Assembly (NCBI GenBank): GCA_029212365.1
Contig: JARGOC010000007.1
Coordinates: 62,001 to 126,000 of the forward strand
Source of the DNA: Roseovarius sp.
GTDB lineage: Bacteria; Pseudomonadota; Alphaproteobacteria; Rhodobacterales; Rhodobacteraceae
Length of the DNA: 64,000 nt
Reading direction: 5' to 3'
In this document: positions 63,156 through 64,000 of the stretch, one piece after another
Layout: each line of letters starts with the position of its first letter
Numbering within the stretch: position 1 is the first letter of the stretch
The notes under the pieces: generated by a model
Databases searched by the model: none
Seen by the model: only the letters and a program-made list of their open reading frames with translations
What the model was told of the DNA's origin: nothing
Translations under genes and position numbers: made by a program

Positions 63156-64000
63156 GCGACCTGATCACAGTTCAAAATCTCACGCTGAAATTCCGCACTG
63201 ATGAGGGGCTGATTACTGCGGTTGATGATGTCAGTTTCCGCGTCCGCAAGGGCGAGGTGATGGGCCTGGTTGGCGAGTCGGGATCGGGCAAATCCGTGAC
63301 CGCCAAGGCGCTGATGCACCTGAACGCCAAAAACGCCGTCTACACACCAGAAAGCAAAATCATCCTGCACACCGATGCCGGTGAGATTGACGTGCTGGCC
63401 CTGCGCAAAGCCGCCGAAATGAAGGTTGTGCGCGGCGGCGCCATCTCGATGATCTTTCAGGAGCCGATGGCCAGCTTTGCGCCCGCTATTTCCATCGGCA
63501 AACAGATGATCGAACAACTGATGCTGCATTCGGATATGTCCAAAGCGCAGGCCAGAAAGCACTCGATCGAAATGCTTGATCGTGTCGGCATCTCGGACCC
63601 GGATAAACGTGTTGATCAGTTTGCGTTTGAGCTGTCGGGCGGGATGCGCCAACGCGCGATGATCGCTATGGCCCTTTCTACAAAGCCCAAACTGCTGATC
63701 GCGGATGAGCCGACGACAGCGCTGGACGTGACCATCCAGGCGCAGGTGATCGACCTGATGAAGGATCTGGTCAAAGAATTTGATATGGGCATCATCTTTA
63801 TCACCCACGATCTGGGTGTTGTGGCGCAGACGGCTGATTATGTCTCGGTCATGTATCTGGGCCGGTTGATCGAAAAAGGCCCGGTGCGCGAAGTGATCCG
63901 CGATCCACGCCACCCCTATACCCAAGGCCTGATTGATGCCCTGCCCAAGCTGGACGAGCTGGACAAACCCCTGACGCCCATCCCCGGCGATATCCCCTCG
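63152..64000 (+). CDS. ABC transporter ATP-binding protein, DppD-like (truncated by window end)
   Basis: The frame is open to the last base (283 codons). It has Walker A GESGSGKS, a Q-loop [13 protein letters not shown], signature [15 protein letters not shown], Walker [13 protein letters not shown] and an H-loop FITHDLGVV. The tail [15 protein letters not shown] is characteristic of oligopeptide-type ATPases. Its ATG overlaps the DppC-like stop (ATGA). A second ATPase (DppF-like) is expected beyond the window. Confidence 0.93.
   Translation, partial: MSDLITVQNLTLKFRTDEGLITAVDDVSFRVRKGEVMGLVGESGSGKSVTAKALMHLNAKNAVYTPESKIILHTDAGEIDVLALRKAAEMKVVRGGAISMIFQEPMASFAPAISIGKQMIEQLMLHSDMSKAQARKHSIEMLDRVGISDPDKRVDQFAFELSGGMRQRAMIAMALSTKPKLLIADEPTTALDVTIQAQVIDLMKDLVKEFDMGIIFITHDLGVVAQTADYVSVMYLGRLIEKGPVREVIRDPRHPYTQGLIDALPKLDELDKPLTPIPGDIPS

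Noticed and set aside
1..64000. tRNA, rRNA, CRISPR, insertion sequences, integrases, prophage genes
   Set aside because: No tRNA or rRNA sequence, spaced direct repeat array, transposase or integrase motif was recognised by eye.

Overview
The window is a stretch of alphaproteobacterial chromosome, most likely from the Rhodobacterales (Roseobacter group). This rests on several features: a MipZ division-site ATPase, split b and b' subunits in the F0 ATP synthase operon, a MutL carrying its own endonuclease motif, the ffh / chorismate mutase / rpsP / rimM / trmD / rplS / rpmE gene order, a BluB-type cobalamin gene inside that order, and frequent GTG and TTG starts with ATGA overlaps. No rRNA, tRNA, CRISPR, insertion sequence or phage gene was recognised. 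The first 49 kb is mainly housekeeping.

Layout. 1-6.0 kb: the end of a UbiH-type hydroxylase, then rsmD with a ferredoxin reductase, a peroxiredoxin, and a four-gene minus-strand run (ridA, GDPD, FemAB-like, phhB). 6.2-9.2 kb: a type I secretion ABC/HlyD pair. 9.4-10.8 kb: mlaA-mlaC. 11-13.2 kb: a class A PBP. 13.4-15.1 kb: glnK-amtB, closed by a UUCG-loop terminator. 15.2-18.2 kb: mutL-rmuC. 18.4-21.4 kb: a TPM/zinc-ribbon protein, two unknown genes and a lipoprotein. 21.4-27.4 kb: ilvD, a CPBP protease, accD-folC and a LysM protein. 27.6-30.3 kb: the atpIBEF'F operon (minus strand). 30.7-35.8 kb: ArsR-GT61, LysR-EamA and two membrane proteins. 36.0-44.4 kb: ffh, an array of GNAT genes that includes a decayed one, chorismate mutase, and the ribosomal-protein / tRNA-modification run. 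44.5-49.5 kb: mipZ, EamA, DUF2585, an HpaI-type aldolase with glucokinase, and a DeoR regulator.

49.5-64.0 kb is the most interesting part: an apparent phosphonate island. A minus-strand operon reads phnW, phnA, phnY, a class III PLP enzyme resembling PbfA (1-hydroxy-2-aminoethylphosphonate ammonia-lyase), and a D-2-hydroxyacid dehydrogenase coupled to it by a 4-nt overlap. Divergent from phnW lies a LysR regulator, then a formylglycine-type hydrolase closely resembling phosphonate monoester hydrolases, then a dipeptide-type ABC transporter (binding protein, two permeases, ATPase) that runs off the right edge. PhnW or PbfA would make phosphonoacetaldehyde, PhnY phosphonoacetate, and PhnA acetate plus phosphate. 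The dehydrogenase, the ester hydrolase and the peptide-type importer have no assigned place in that scheme. They suggest a wider substrate range, perhaps esterified or conjugated phosphonates.

Small-scale structure includes a dispersed palindrome AGATTTTTC-N4-GAAAAATCT (two full copies and a shorter core inside phnA), a GGTGGGG/CCCCACC hairpin present twice, a 'CTCCGNCGGAGGC'-type intergenic repeat present twice, and a structured-looking leader in front of the peptide-type transporter.
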